A stretch of DNA of 31,705 bases from Bacteroidota bacterium (GTDB lineage Bacteria; Bacteroidota; Bacteroidia; Chitinophagales; Chitinophagaceae): positions 1 through 31,705 of the forward strand of contig JAEWBT010000014.1 of NCBI GenBank assembly GCA_023391015.1, given 5' to 3'. Positions 14,678-22,402 of this stretch are shown here, one piece after another. Numbering within the stretch: the stretch's first letter is position 1; each line of letters begins with the position of its first letter. Below the pieces are notes generated by a model, which made no database searches, was not told the DNA's origin, and saw only the letters and a program-made list of their open reading frames with translations. The translations under genes were made by a program, and so were the position numbers.

Positions 14678-16090
14678 CTATAAAACGCCAATCGTCTTTT
14701 TCACTTTCTCCAGAATGTCTGCTGTTTCTTCCGCTGAACCGCCCTCGGCGTAAATCCGCAGCAGGGGCTCAGTGCCGGAAGCGCGCAGCATCATCCAGCC
14801 GCCGTTGTCCAGGTGGTATTTCATGCCGTCAATATTCTCCGTCCGGCTGTAGCCGTACGGCTCAAAACCGGCGTAGCCGCCTTCCAGCGCCATTTTGATA
14901 ATGGCTTCTTTTTGCTCGTTGGGCAGGGTGAGGTCGGCGCGCTCATATACAAACGGACCTACCACTTCATACACTTCCTGCACCAGCTCTGAAAGCGTTT
15001 TGCCGGTCTGGGTCATGATTTCATAAATCACCAAGCCGTCGAAGATGCCGTCGCGCTCCGGAATATGGCCTTTGACGGCAATGCCGCCGCTTTCTTCGCC
15101 GCCCACCAGCACGTCTTCCCTTACCATAATCTCGGAAATGTGCTTAAAGCCAATCGGCGTGACTTCTACGGGCAGTCCGTATTGCTCGGCCATGCGCTTC
15201 ACGCGGTCGGTGGTGGAAAAGGCAATCGCTACTTTCCCATCCATGCCCTTGTATTTGTGCAGGTAATGTACCAGCAAAAGGATGATGTGATGGGCATCCA
15301 CATAATTGCCGTTCTCGTCATAAAGACCAATGCGGTCGGCATCGCCGTCGGTTGCGAGGCCCATTTTCAGTTCCGGTGTGTTACGCAGGGTTTGCGAAAG
15401 TTCCAGCAGGTTTTTATGCAGCGGCTCCGGGGCAGTGCCGCCAAAACCGGGATTGTGCTCGCAGTGCAGGAGAACCGCACCGGGCAGCAAGCGCCGAATC
15501 ACGTTCTGACCCGCGCCATACATCGCATCGTAGGCCAGCCGGAACGGCGAATTCCGGAGTGCTGCAAAGTCAAACTTAGTCTCCAGATATGCCACATACC
15601 GGTCTTCCAGATTCTCATAGCGCAGCATCCCTTCTGACTCGTATTCTGCCAGCGATTTTGTGGGAATGTGGACTTCTTCCGGAATCAAGGCTTCTACGGC
15701 AGCGATATCCGCCGGGGACGACGGGCCGCCGTGGGCACCTTTCAGCTTGTAGCCGTTGTAGGAAGGCGGGTTGTGCGACGCAGTAATCACCACACCCTGA
15801 TCGGCCCCTAATTCCAACACCGCCAGCGAAATCATCGGGGTCGAAATAAAGCCTTTGGCCAGAATCACCTGTACGCCGGCGGCGCACAGCACGCGCGCCA
15901 CCACGTCGGTAAACAGTTCGCCGCCAAATCGGCAGTCGTGTCCCACAACAACCGAGGGCTTTTCGCGTTTCTGTTTCAGCCATTGGGCAAGGCCTGCCGT
16001 TACGCGGGCCACATTGTCGGTGGTAAAATCCTGGGCGATAATGGCGCGCCAGCCGTCGGTGCCAAACTTTATCTTGATAGGTTGGGGCAT
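14678..16090 (-). CDS. Phosphoglucomutase/phosphomannomutase (alpha-D-phosphohexomutase)
   Basis: This is a 470-residue member of the alpha-D-phosphohexomutase superfamily, moving phosphate between C1 and C6 of hexose phosphates. All four signature sites are present: the phosphoserine loop TASHNPP with Ser105, the metal loop DGDADR (248-253), the sugar loop GGEESGG (330-336) and the phosphate-binding RASGTEP (436-442). The N-terminal KFGTDGWR is also typical. I start at MPQPIK (16090); 15 further residues upstream fall outside the conserved start. Substrate (glucose, mannose or glucosamine phosphate) cannot be decided. It diverges from the aldehyde dehydrogenase gene across a 93-base gap, where TATCTTCG on the minus strand is near the -7 consensus. 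Confidence 0.93.
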   Translation of the reverse strand: MPQPIKIKFGTDGWRAIIAQDFTTDNVARVTAGLAQWLKQKREKPSVVVGHDCRFGGELFTDVVARVLCAAGVQVILAKGFISTPMISLAVLELGADQGVVITASHNPPSYNGYKLKGAHGGPSSPADIAAVEALIPEEVHIPTKSLAEYESEGMLRYENLEDRYVAYLETKFDFAALRNSPFRLAYDAMYGAGQNVIRRLLPGAVLLHCEHNPGFGGTAPEPLHKNLLELSQTLRNTPELKMGLATDGDADRIGLYDENGNYVDAHHIILLLVHYLHKYKGMDGKVAIAFSTTDRVKRMAEQYGLPVEVTPIGFKHISEIMVREDVLVGGEESGGIAVKGHIPERDGIFDGLVIYEIMTQTGKTLSELVQEVYEVVGPFVYERADLTLPNEQKEAIIKMALEGGYAGFEPYGYSRTENIDGMKYHLDNGGWMMLRASGTEPLLRIYAEGGSAEETADILEKVKKTIGVL

Positions 16091-16183
16091 TTGTGGCAGT
16101 ATAATTGATGTTTTGGAGAGACCGCGAAGATACAAGCCTCTTTTCGCCGATTTTTAAGCCTAAACAGAATAATATTTTGCCGA

Positions 16184-17557
16184 ATGAAGACTTCTTTTGA
16201 AACCATCAACCCCACCACCGGAAAACCGTTGGCAACTTACACTCTCACCCCTGCCAACGAGGTCTCTAAAATCCTTTCCGACGCCGTAAAGGCGCAAAAA
16301 GCATGGGCCCAAAGGCCCGTTTCCGAACGCTGTGAGGTATTGCGGCGGATCGCCGATGTTTTGGAAGCAAAAATTCCCGAATGCGCCCGCGAAGCCGCTT
16401 TGGAGATGGGCAAACCCGTGACGCAGGGGCGGACAGAAGTGGAAAAATGCGTGCGCACGTTCCGCTGGTACGCCGACAATGCCCAAGACTTTTTGCAACC
16501 GCAGAGGGTGCAAACCGAAGCCCGGAAATCGTATGTGAGCTACCAACCACTCGGCGTGGTCCTGGCGGTTATGCCGTGGAATTATCCGTTCTGGCAGGTG
16601 TTCCGGGCACTTGCACCTATTCTCGCCGGAGGAAACGTCATGGTGTTGAAACATGCCGCCAACGTGAGCGGTTGTGCGCAGATCATCGGTTCGTTGTTTA
16701 AAGAGAATAACGAGCTGCGTAACTTGTTGCAGGTCGTTTTCCTTTCCGGACCCGACGCCGGCGAGTTGATTGCCCGTCCGGAAATTGCTGCTGTAACCTT
16801 TACCGGAAGCACCGCCGTGGGACGGAAAATTGCCTCAGCTGCCGGTCACGCGCTGAAACCGCACGTGCTGGAGCTGGGCGGCTCCGATCCATATGTTATT
16901 CTTCAAGACGCTGATATAGACGCTGCCGTGAAGCTGTGTGCCGAGACCCGCATGGGCAACTGTGGCCAAAGCTGCATCAGCCCGAAACGGTTTATTGTGG
17001 TAAAGGATTGCTATGAAGCATTTTCCGGAAAAATGGCCGCTGCGCTGGAAGAAATTTCCTTCACAGACCCATTAGGCGAAGGCAGCGCGATGGGCCCGAT
17101 GGCCCGCGAAGATTTGCGCGATGAACTGCATGAGCAGGTTCAGAAAAGCATTGCTGCGGGTGCTAAGCTGGTTTTGGGGGGCGAAATTCCCCAAAAGTCC
17201 GGTGCGTGGTATCCGCCAACGCTGCTTACGGACGTGAAACCCGGCATGCCTGCCTTTGACGAAGAACTTTTCGGACCCGTGGCGGCTGTTATTCCCGCCG
17301 AAGACGAAGCGGACGCTTTTCGCCTCGCCAACGACACCAATTATGGCCTTGGCGGTGCAGTTTTCTCTCAGGATCGCGACCGAGCCGAGCGCCTGGCCCG
17401 CGAAGTGTTGGAAGCCGGTAGTTGCTTTGTAAACGCCGCCGTACATTCAGACCCGCGCCTGCCTTTCGGGGGAATCAAAGAAAGCGGTTATGGCCGCGAA
17501 CTGGGCGGAAACGGCATCCACGAATTTGTAAACATCAAGACGATTTATGTCCAATAA
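16184..17557 (+). CDS. NAD(P)-dependent succinate-semialdehyde dehydrogenase family protein
   Basis: This 457-residue aldehyde dehydrogenase is close to the short GabD1/Sad subgroup, which oxidises succinate semialdehyde to succinate. Catalytic Glu230 (LELGGSDPYVIL) and Cys264 (GQSCISPKR) are present, with the PWN motif at 131-133 and the cofactor-binding Lys156. FTGSTAVGRKI (206-216) is the nucleotide-binding turn. The ELGGSDP and GQSC-x2-KR combination favours the succinate-semialdehyde group over betaine or benzaldehyde enzymes, but substrate is not proven. Length is normal. The gene overlaps the next one by 11 bases, so the two are probably translated from one mRNA. Confidence 0.9.
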   Translation: MKTSFETINPTTGKPLATYTLTPANEVSKILSDAVKAQKAWAQRPVSERCEVLRRIADVLEAKIPECAREAALEMGKPVTQGRTEVEKCVRTFRWYADNAQDFLQPQRVQTEARKSYVSYQPLGVVLAVMPWNYPFWQVFRALAPILAGGNVMVLKHAANVSGCAQIIGSLFKENNELRNLLQVVFLSGPDAGELIARPEIAAVTFTGSTAVGRKIASAAGHALKPHVLELGGSDPYVILQDADIDAAVKLCAETRMGNCGQSCISPKRFIVVKDCYEAFSGKMAAALEEISFTDPLGEGSAMGPMAREDLRDELHEQVQKSIAAGAKLVLGGEIPQKSGAWYPPTLLTDVKPGMPAFDEELFGPVAAVIPAEDEADAFRLANDTNYGLGGAVFSQDRDRAERLAREVLEAGSCFVNAAVHSDPRLPFGGIKESGYGRELGGNGIHEFVNIKTIYVQ

Positions 17558-18161
17558 AGTCCGCTACCTCGCCCTCGGCGACTCCTACACCATCGGCGAA
17601 GGACTGCCTGTTGCGGAATCATTTCCTTACCAGACCGCCGCGCGCATGCGGGAAAAAGGAGAGCCCTTTGCCGACCCGGAAATCATCGCCGTGACTGGCT
17701 GGACGACCGACGAACTCCAAGCGGGCATCGCTGCGGCGGCTCCAAAAGGTGCGTTTGATTTTGTATCGCTGCTGATTGGCGTGAACAACCAATACCGCGG
17801 GCGACACGTAGAGAATTACCGGGAGGAATTCAAGGGATTGTTGGAGAAAGCCATTCATTTTGCCAACAACGAGCACAGTCGTGTCGTGGTTTTGTCCATT
17901 CCCGACTGGGGCGTGACGCCGTTTGCCGAAGGCCGCGACCGCGTGAAAATTGCCGAAGAAATTGACCATTTCAACCGTGCCGCCCGCGACATCTGCCAAG
18001 GGCGCGGCGTGGATTTCCTAGACATCACGTGCAGCACCCGCGAAAACGGGGTTCACGCCGAATACCTCGCGCCCGACGGCCTGCATCCTTCCGGAAAAGA
18101 ATACGCTATTTGGGCTCAAAAGCTGGCGCGGGTATTTGCCGAACGGGTAGAGCGGATATAA
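17547..18161 (+). CDS. SGNH/GDSL-family hydrolase
   Basis: This 204-residue cytoplasmic esterase-like protein has no signal peptide. Block I is GDSYTIGEG with nucleophile Ser13, block III is LIGVNNQ (76-82, Asn80 as oxyanion candidate), and block V is DGLHPS with Asp177 and His180. Block II's Gly is probably in the VTGWTT region (49-54). SGNH enzymes cleave acyl or acetyl esters; the substrate is unknown. Its start lies inside the 3' end of the aldehyde dehydrogenase gene, suggesting translational coupling and a shared pathway. A strong hairpin terminator follows at 18255-18293. Confidence 0.92.
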   Translation: MSNKVRYLALGDSYTIGEGLPVAESFPYQTAARMREKGEPFADPEIIAVTGWTTDELQAGIAAAAPKGAFDFVSLLIGVNNQYRGRHVENYREEFKGLLEKAIHFANNEHSRVVVLSIPDWGVTPFAEGRDRVKIAEEIDHFNRAARDICQGRGVDFLDITCSTRENGVHAEYLAPDGLHPSGKEYAIWAQKLARVFAERVERI

Positions 18162-18185
18162 GATTTTCCGGAAAATTCCGGTATC

Positions 18186-18213
18186 GTATAGACAAGGCAT
18201 GCCTTGTCTCTAC
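18186..18213. repeat. Palindrome GTAGAGAC-N12-GTCTCTAC, copy 2
   Basis: A 28-base palindrome with half-site GTATAGACAAGGCA and a single mismatched pair. Same outer arms as 10006-10033, different inner sequence. It lies just after the SGNH hydrolase stop and a TTCCGGAA copy. Confidence 0.8.
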
Positions 18214-18254
18214 CGTCCGAAAACGCTTACTGATAAAACGGATTTACGGAAACG

Positions 18255-18293
18255 AAAACACCCGTCAGGTTTCAAAAACCTGACGGGTGTTTT
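18255..18293. terminator. Bidirectional terminator between SGNH hydrolase and FKBP genes
   Basis: An 18-base perfect stem (AAAACACCCGTCAGGTTT with its complement) around a 3-base loop, flanked by A and T runs so that it can act for both convergent genes. Confidence 0.9.
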
Positions 18294-18311
18294 ATAAAAG
18301 CTCAAAAAATC

Positions 18312-18740
18312 TTAGCCGATCGAAACCAGCTCCAAATCGAAGTTGAGGTCTTTGCCGGCGAGCGGGTGGTTGCCGTCGAGCACCACAGAGTCTTCTTTTA
18401 CTTCCTTCACGGTTACCGGAAAAACGTTGCCCTGGTCGTCGCTCAGGTGCATGGCTGCGCCCACTTCGGGTTGCACATCGGCCGGAAACTGCGATTTCGG
18501 GAATTCAATAAACATCTGATCGCTCGGCTGGCCGTAGGCTTCGTCGGCGGGGATATGAACGCTTTTCTTTTCGCCCACGGTCATGCCTACAACGGCATTG
18601 TCGAAACCGGGGATGACCTGCCCGCTACCGGCGGTAAACTCCAGGGGTTCGCGCTCGCTGCTGCTGTCGAAAATGGTACCGTCGGATAGGGTGCCGTGGT
18701 AGTGGATGCGAACCGTGTCGCCGGATTTAACTTGTTGCAT
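18312..18740 (-). CDS. SlyD-like FKBP-type peptidyl-prolyl isomerase
   Basis: This 142-residue protein has an FKBP fold interrupted by an insert-in-flap domain, the SlyD arrangement. The first FKBP part is 1-69, with VRIHYHGTLSDGTIFDSS and VIPGFDNAVVGM as prolyl-isomerase strands. The insert is about 70-123 and the last strand is LNFDLELVSIG. It catalyses cis-trans prolyl isomerisation and acts as a chaperone in the cytoplasm. The His-rich metal-binding tail of E. coli SlyD is missing. The start MQQVKSG was chosen because the 19 extra residues upstream are not conserved-looking. It is transcribed alone, divergent from the NamZ gene. Confidence 0.92.
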   Translation of the reverse strand: MQQVKSGDTVRIHYHGTLSDGTIFDSSSEREPLEFTAGSGQVIPGFDNAVVGMTVGEKKSVHIPADEAYGQPSDQMFIEFPKSQFPADVQPEVGAAMHLSDDQGNVFPVTVKEVKEDSVVLDGNHPLAGKDLNFDLELVSIG

Positions 18741-18838
18741 GTTTTTAAGTCTGCCAGGCAGGAAAGTGGGCTGCCTGCGCTGCAATGTACGCGCCACGGC
18801 CTATTTTGCCCTCCAAAATCTTTGATAAAGCCTTTTTC

Positions 18839-20023
18839 ATGAAAAAAATCTTTGCTGCTTTTCTCTTGTTATGGACGCTGGCTATGTGCCCGGGGGCCTT
18901 TGCCATTCAGACCGGTGCAGAACAAATTAAAAGCTATCTCCCACTGCTGCAAGGGAAGCGGGTGGCGTTGCTCATCAATCAAACTTCGCGCGTGGGCAGC
19001 GAAAACCTGCTGGATGTACTCCGGAAAAATAACGTGGAAGTGGTGCGCATCTTTACACCCGAACATGGATTCCGCGGCACCGCCGATGCCGGGGCGCACG
19101 TGTCCAGCGGTAAAGACCCGCAAACCGGCCTGCCGGTGGTATCGCTTTATGGGAGCAACAAGAAACCAAAAGCGGCAGATTTAAAAGACGTGGATTTGGT
19201 GCTGTACGACCTGCAGGACGTGGGCGTGCGGTTTTATACCTACATCTCCAGCCTGGAATACCTGATGGAAGCCTGCGCCGAAAACGGCAAAAAACTGCTG
19301 ATTCTGGACCGGCCCAATCCCAACGGTTTTTATGTGGATGGCCCGGTGTTGCAGCCGCAATACAAATCATTTGTCGGGATGCAGCCCATTCCGGTGGTGT
19401 ATGGCATGACGGCAGGCGAATACGCCAAAATGCTGCTGGGAGAAGGCTGGGCAAAGGGTTGCAAAACGCTGGATATGACGGTGATTCCCTGCAAAGACTA
19501 CGACCACACCATGACCTACGATCTACCGGTGGCCCCATCGCCCAATCTGCGCACCGCTGCCGCCGTTTTGCTGTATCCGTCACTTTGTTTTTTTGAGGGT
19601 ACGCCCGTGAGCGTAGGCCGCGGCACCGAAACGCCGTTTCAATTGTGGGGTCATCCCTCTTTCAAAAAAGCACCTGCTGCCGGACTCATCTCTTTCACGC
19701 CTAAGCCCACTACGGGGGCATCCGCCCCGCCTTACAGCGGCCAGACCTGCTATGGCTATATGCCGGCCAAGACCGCTGACGAAGCAAAGGCATTTGTGGG
19801 GAATCGTCTGCGCCTGCAACCGCTCCTCGCAGCTTATAATCTCTACGGTGAAAAAGCGCAGTTCTACAATTCTTTTTTTGAAAAACTGGCCGGAACGGAA
19901 GACCTCCGCCGCTACATAAACCAAGGACTAACAGAAGCGCAGATTTGGGCGAAGTGGGATGGCGAAATCGCGAAATTCAAAAAGATTCGCAAAAAGTATT
20001 TGTTGTATCCGGATTTTGAATAG
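18839..20023 (+). CDS. DUF1343/NamZ family exo-beta-N-acetylmuramidase
   Basis: This 394-residue exported protein belongs to the DUF1343 family, characterised as exo-lytic N-acetylmuramidase NamZ (GH171), which frees MurNAc from peptidoglycan fragments. Residues 1-22 form a signal peptide (MKKIFAAFLLLWTLAMCPGAFA). Family hallmarks are LLINQTSRVG, FTPEHGFRG, VVSLYG, then VLYDLQDVGVRFYTYI, LDRPNPNG, and the FEGTPVSVGRGTETPFQ segment. The start at 18839 is fixed by the signal peptide; a longer frame begins at 18785. It would act in the periplasm in cell-wall recycling or scavenging. No other muramyl-recycling gene is in the window. Confidence 0.92.
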   Translation: MKKIFAAFLLLWTLAMCPGAFAIQTGAEQIKSYLPLLQGKRVALLINQTSRVGSENLLDVLRKNNVEVVRIFTPEHGFRGTADAGAHVSSGKDPQTGLPVVSLYGSNKKPKAADLKDVDLVLYDLQDVGVRFYTYISSLEYLMEACAENGKKLLILDRPNPNGFYVDGPVLQPQYKSFVGMQPIPVVYGMTAGEYAKMLLGEGWAKGCKTLDMTVIPCKDYDHTMTYDLPVAPSPNLRTAAAVLLYPSLCFFEGTPVSVGRGTETPFQLWGHPSFKKAPAAGLISFTPKPTTGASAPPYSGQTCYGYMPAKTADEAKAFVGNRLRLQPLLAAYNLYGEKAQFYNSFFEKLAGTEDLRRYINQGLTEAQIWAKWDGEIAKFKKIRKKYLLYPDFE

Positions 20024-20083
20024 TGTGGTTAAACCGTAAAGCCACATGCCCATCTTAGGTGCACAAAAACCACTTACAGAGCC

Positions 20084-20515
20084 ATGAAAAAGATTTTTTT
20101 GCTGACCGCTTTCGCTGCTTTCTCAATGGGTGCTCATGCCCAGGAAGCCCGCAGGATTTCCAAAGAAGACCGGAAGGAGATGCACCAGAAGATGACGCCG
20201 GATGAGCGTGCCGACCGCCAGACAGAAATGATGCAAAAGCGCCTCAAACTTTCCGACGCACAGACCGCTAAAATTCGGGAAGTGAACCGCGAAATGGTAT
20301 TCGACAAAAACAAGATGTCTGAAGACCGGAAAGCGCTGCGCAACGACCGGATGGAGCTGATGAAAAAGCGGGAAGAAATGTACAGCCAGGTGCTGACTAA
20401 AGAGCAGCTGGACGAATTTCGGGCACTTAAGAAAGAGCGCATGAGTGAAATGAAAGCGCGCCATTTGGACCGCGAAAAAAGTCGTCCACAACGTTTAGAT
20501 AGAGAAGTGAAATAG
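20084..20515 (+). CDS. Spy/CpxP-like periplasmic protein
   Basis: This 143-residue exported helical protein has a signal peptide at 1-19 (ending GAHAQ). The mature part is highly charged and all-helical, with two LTxxQ-like motifs, LSDAQ (56-60) and LTKEQ (104-108), as in the Spy/CpxP group of envelope-stress chaperones. The C-terminal tail is rich in Arg and Lys. It stands alone, 60 bases after the NamZ gene, and ends in its own terminator at 20534-20570. Chaperone activity is inferred from family resemblance. Confidence 0.8.
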   Translation: MKKIFLLTAFAAFSMGAHAQEARRISKEDRKEMHQKMTPDERADRQTEMMQKRLKLSDAQTAKIREVNREMVFDKNKMSEDRKALRNDRMELMKKREEMYSQVLTKEQLDEFRALKKERMSEMKARHLDREKSRPQRLDREVK

Positions 20516-20533
20516 GGCTTTAAAACCCTTCGT

Positions 20534-20570
20534 AAAAGCCGCCGCTGAAATGATTTCAGCGGCGGCTTTT
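20534..20570 (+). terminator. Terminator after the Spy-like gene
   Basis: A perfect 17-base-pair stem (AAAAGCCGCCGCTGAAA and complement) with loop TGA, followed by TTTT. Its symmetric flanks may also stop the convergent tryptophan dioxygenase transcript, which ends at 20638. Confidence 0.95.
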
Positions 20571-20602
20571 TATATTCTGACTACTATGTTTCTATTTCCC
20601 CA

Positions 20603-20638
20603 AATCCTCTTTTGTCTTTTATCTATCGTCTTTCGTCT
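20603..20638. repeat. GTCTTTTGTC-type simple repeat, copy 2
   Basis: TCTTTTGTCTTTTATCTATC followed by GTCTTTCGTCTCA, directly at the tryptophan dioxygenase stop. It shares the flanking GGGGAAAT (opposite strand) with copy 1 at 6381-6424. Confidence 0.6.
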
Positions 20639-21687
20639 CAGTTACAAAATCCCAATGCCTCTTTCAGACCTTCCGGCAGGGGCGGCAGCATTTGGCGGGG
20701 CAACAGGTAAGAGGTGAGGTCGGCGAGTTCTTTAAAAACAAAATGGGTGTCGGCGGCTTTTTTCAGATAGTCGGCACCGGTGCTGCCGCCCGTGCCCACG
20801 CGGTTGCCAATCGTGGTGCGCACCATATTGATATGGCGCTGTCGCCACATACCAAGGCCGTGGTCGATGCTCAGGATGGTTGTCAGCATTTCGTAAGGCA
20901 GGTGCAGCAGCGGGTAATCGCGGTAGAGCATGATAAACAGGGCGCTGCGGGTGGCTTTGGCGCTCAGCGTGCGGCCTTCGGGATAGGTGCCCTGCGCGGT
21001 AAACAAGGCATCGAAATGTTCCAGATTGCCCATGTCGGCCTCGGTGAGTGAACGAACGTATGCTTCGCGGTAATAAGGCCAGAAATTTCCGGAAATTCCG
21101 GCCCCGGAAGCGTCTTTCCAATAGTTTTCATCGTCGGCGAAGGGCATCCGTTCCAGCCATTGCTCTACCAGGCGCAGCAGGGAGATTTTGCCTTCTTCTT
21201 CTTTCACCCGCGCAATGTCGCTTTCGGAAAGCTGGCTGAGGTAATAGCCTTTGCCGTGGCGCGCGTCGTATTGCAGGCCCAGGGCTGCTTCCACCATCTT
21301 AAACTGAATGCTTTGAAAACCGGAGGCAGGCCGCAATAAATCCCGGAAATCCAGGAAATCCAGCGGCGTCATGGTCTCGATGATATCCATTTGTTGCACA
21401 GCAAGGGCAATAATAGCCTGCACGCGCTTGAGCCGGTGGTGGGCATTATAAATATCCGGCGAAGAGTTTTCGATTTTTTCCTGGCTAAAAATGCGGCGTA
21501 CGTAGTTCAGTTCGTGGAGGATTTGCTTAAACCACAGCTCATACACCTGGTGGATAATGATAAACAGCATTTCATCGGGCGCTTCGGCACCTTCCTTGGC
21601 GCTTTCCGGTGCCTGGGCGCTCAGAATCTTATCTAATTGCAGATATTCGCTGTAGTAAACCGGTGGCCGGTTGTCAATGGTTTTCAT
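20638..21687 (-). CDS. kynA: Tryptophan 2,3-dioxygenase
   Basis: This 349-residue haem enzyme opens the indole ring of L-tryptophan to N-formylkynurenine, the first step of the kynurenine pathway. Family landmarks are FIIIHQVYELWFKQI (42-56) with active-site His46, FRDLLRPASGFQSIQFK (114-130), haem-ligand His285 in WRQRHINMV, and GTGGSTGADYL (298-308). It is longer than the short proteobacterial form (about 280 residues) and resembles the longer type in Bacteroidota. It is transcribed alone, divergent from the DUF4375 gene; no kynureninase or formamidase is in the window. Together with hpd and hmgA it indicates aerobic use of aromatic amino acids. Confidence 0.96.
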   Translation of the reverse strand: MKTIDNRPPVYYSEYLQLDKILSAQAPESAKEGAEAPDEMLFIIIHQVYELWFKQILHELNYVRRIFSQEKIENSSPDIYNAHHRLKRVQAIIALAVQQMDIIETMTPLDFLDFRDLLRPASGFQSIQFKMVEAALGLQYDARHGKGYYLSQLSESDIARVKEEEGKISLLRLVEQWLERMPFADDENYWKDASGAGISGNFWPYYREAYVRSLTEADMGNLEHFDALFTAQGTYPEGRTLSAKATRSALFIMLYRDYPLLHLPYEMLTTILSIDHGLGMWRQRHINMVRTTIGNRVGTGGSTGADYLKKAADTHFVFKELADLTSYLLPRQMLPPLPEGLKEALGFCN

Positions 21688-21772
21688 GGCAGTATTTTAG
21701 ACCGGAAATTAGGCGTAATTTCCGGAATAGAAACCTTCTTATACTTTTTTACTTCTCTTTTCCCTGCTTTTT

Positions 21773-22285
21773 ATGCCTTTTTCTCAGGATCAATATCCCG
21801 TCGGTGACCTTTCCGGACATCTGAAAATCATTCAGGAACGCCTCGACGCCGGCAGGCCCGAGGATGCCTTCGAAGTGCTGGTGGCGCCACTGCATGGCGA
21901 ACTTTACACCCGGCAGGACTTTGGCTGGACCGACACGCTGCCCGAAATCCTGCGTGTGGCTTTGTATTTTGATTACGTCCGGATGCAGGTGCTGCAAGGT
22001 GGCTTTTTGCAGCTCATCGCCAATCATTACATTTCCCTGCTGCTGCCCATGCCGGAGTGGTTTTTGCTGCACGAACAGCCCGAAATGGCGCAGGTCTTAG
22101 ACGATGTTTTAAAAGTGTATGTGCTGAACCGTGCCCACCTGGAAGGCGAGAAAACCGTGGATGAATTCGCCCGTCTCTATGATCAGTTTCCGGAATTTAC
22201 CCAGCTAGACAGCCGTTTTGAAGCCGCTTATCCGGAAGCGCTTTCGGTGATGATAAAAGCTGTTCTGGATGCACTAAAGCGCTAA
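21773..22285 (+). CDS. DUF4375 (DMP19-like) family protein
   Basis: This 170-residue soluble protein has no signal or membrane segment. It has the helical DUF4375/DMP19 layout, with YFDYVRMQVLQGGFLQLIANHY (65-86) corresponding to the family's NGGFxQ helix pair. Related proteins are DNA-mimic or of unknown function; no role can be given here. It is divergent from the tryptophan dioxygenase gene (85-base gap) and 117 bases before the C10 protease gene. Confidence 0.6.
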   Translation: MPFSQDQYPVGDLSGHLKIIQERLDAGRPEDAFEVLVAPLHGELYTRQDFGWTDTLPEILRVALYFDYVRMQVLQGGFLQLIANHYISLLLPMPEWFLLHEQPEMAQVLDDVLKVYVLNRAHLEGEKTVDEFARLYDQFPEFTQLDSRFEAAYPEALSVMIKAVLDALKR

Positions 22286-22360
22286 AAAAGGCTTTTTTGA
22301 AATGGGACGAACACCTGCTTTTTTGTTACTAAACCAATAACATTTAGTCAAACGCAGCGC

Positions 22361-22368
22361 TACTTTTG
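22361..22368 (+). promoter_or_regulatory. -7 element before the C10 protease gene
   Basis: TACTTTTG matches TAnnTTTG, 34 bases before the ATG at 22403. No TTTG is found 19-21 bases upstream, so only half of the consensus is present. Confidence 0.45.
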
Positions 22369-22402
22369 GTGTTATTTTCTCTTAAATTCCAAAAGTATCC
22401 AC

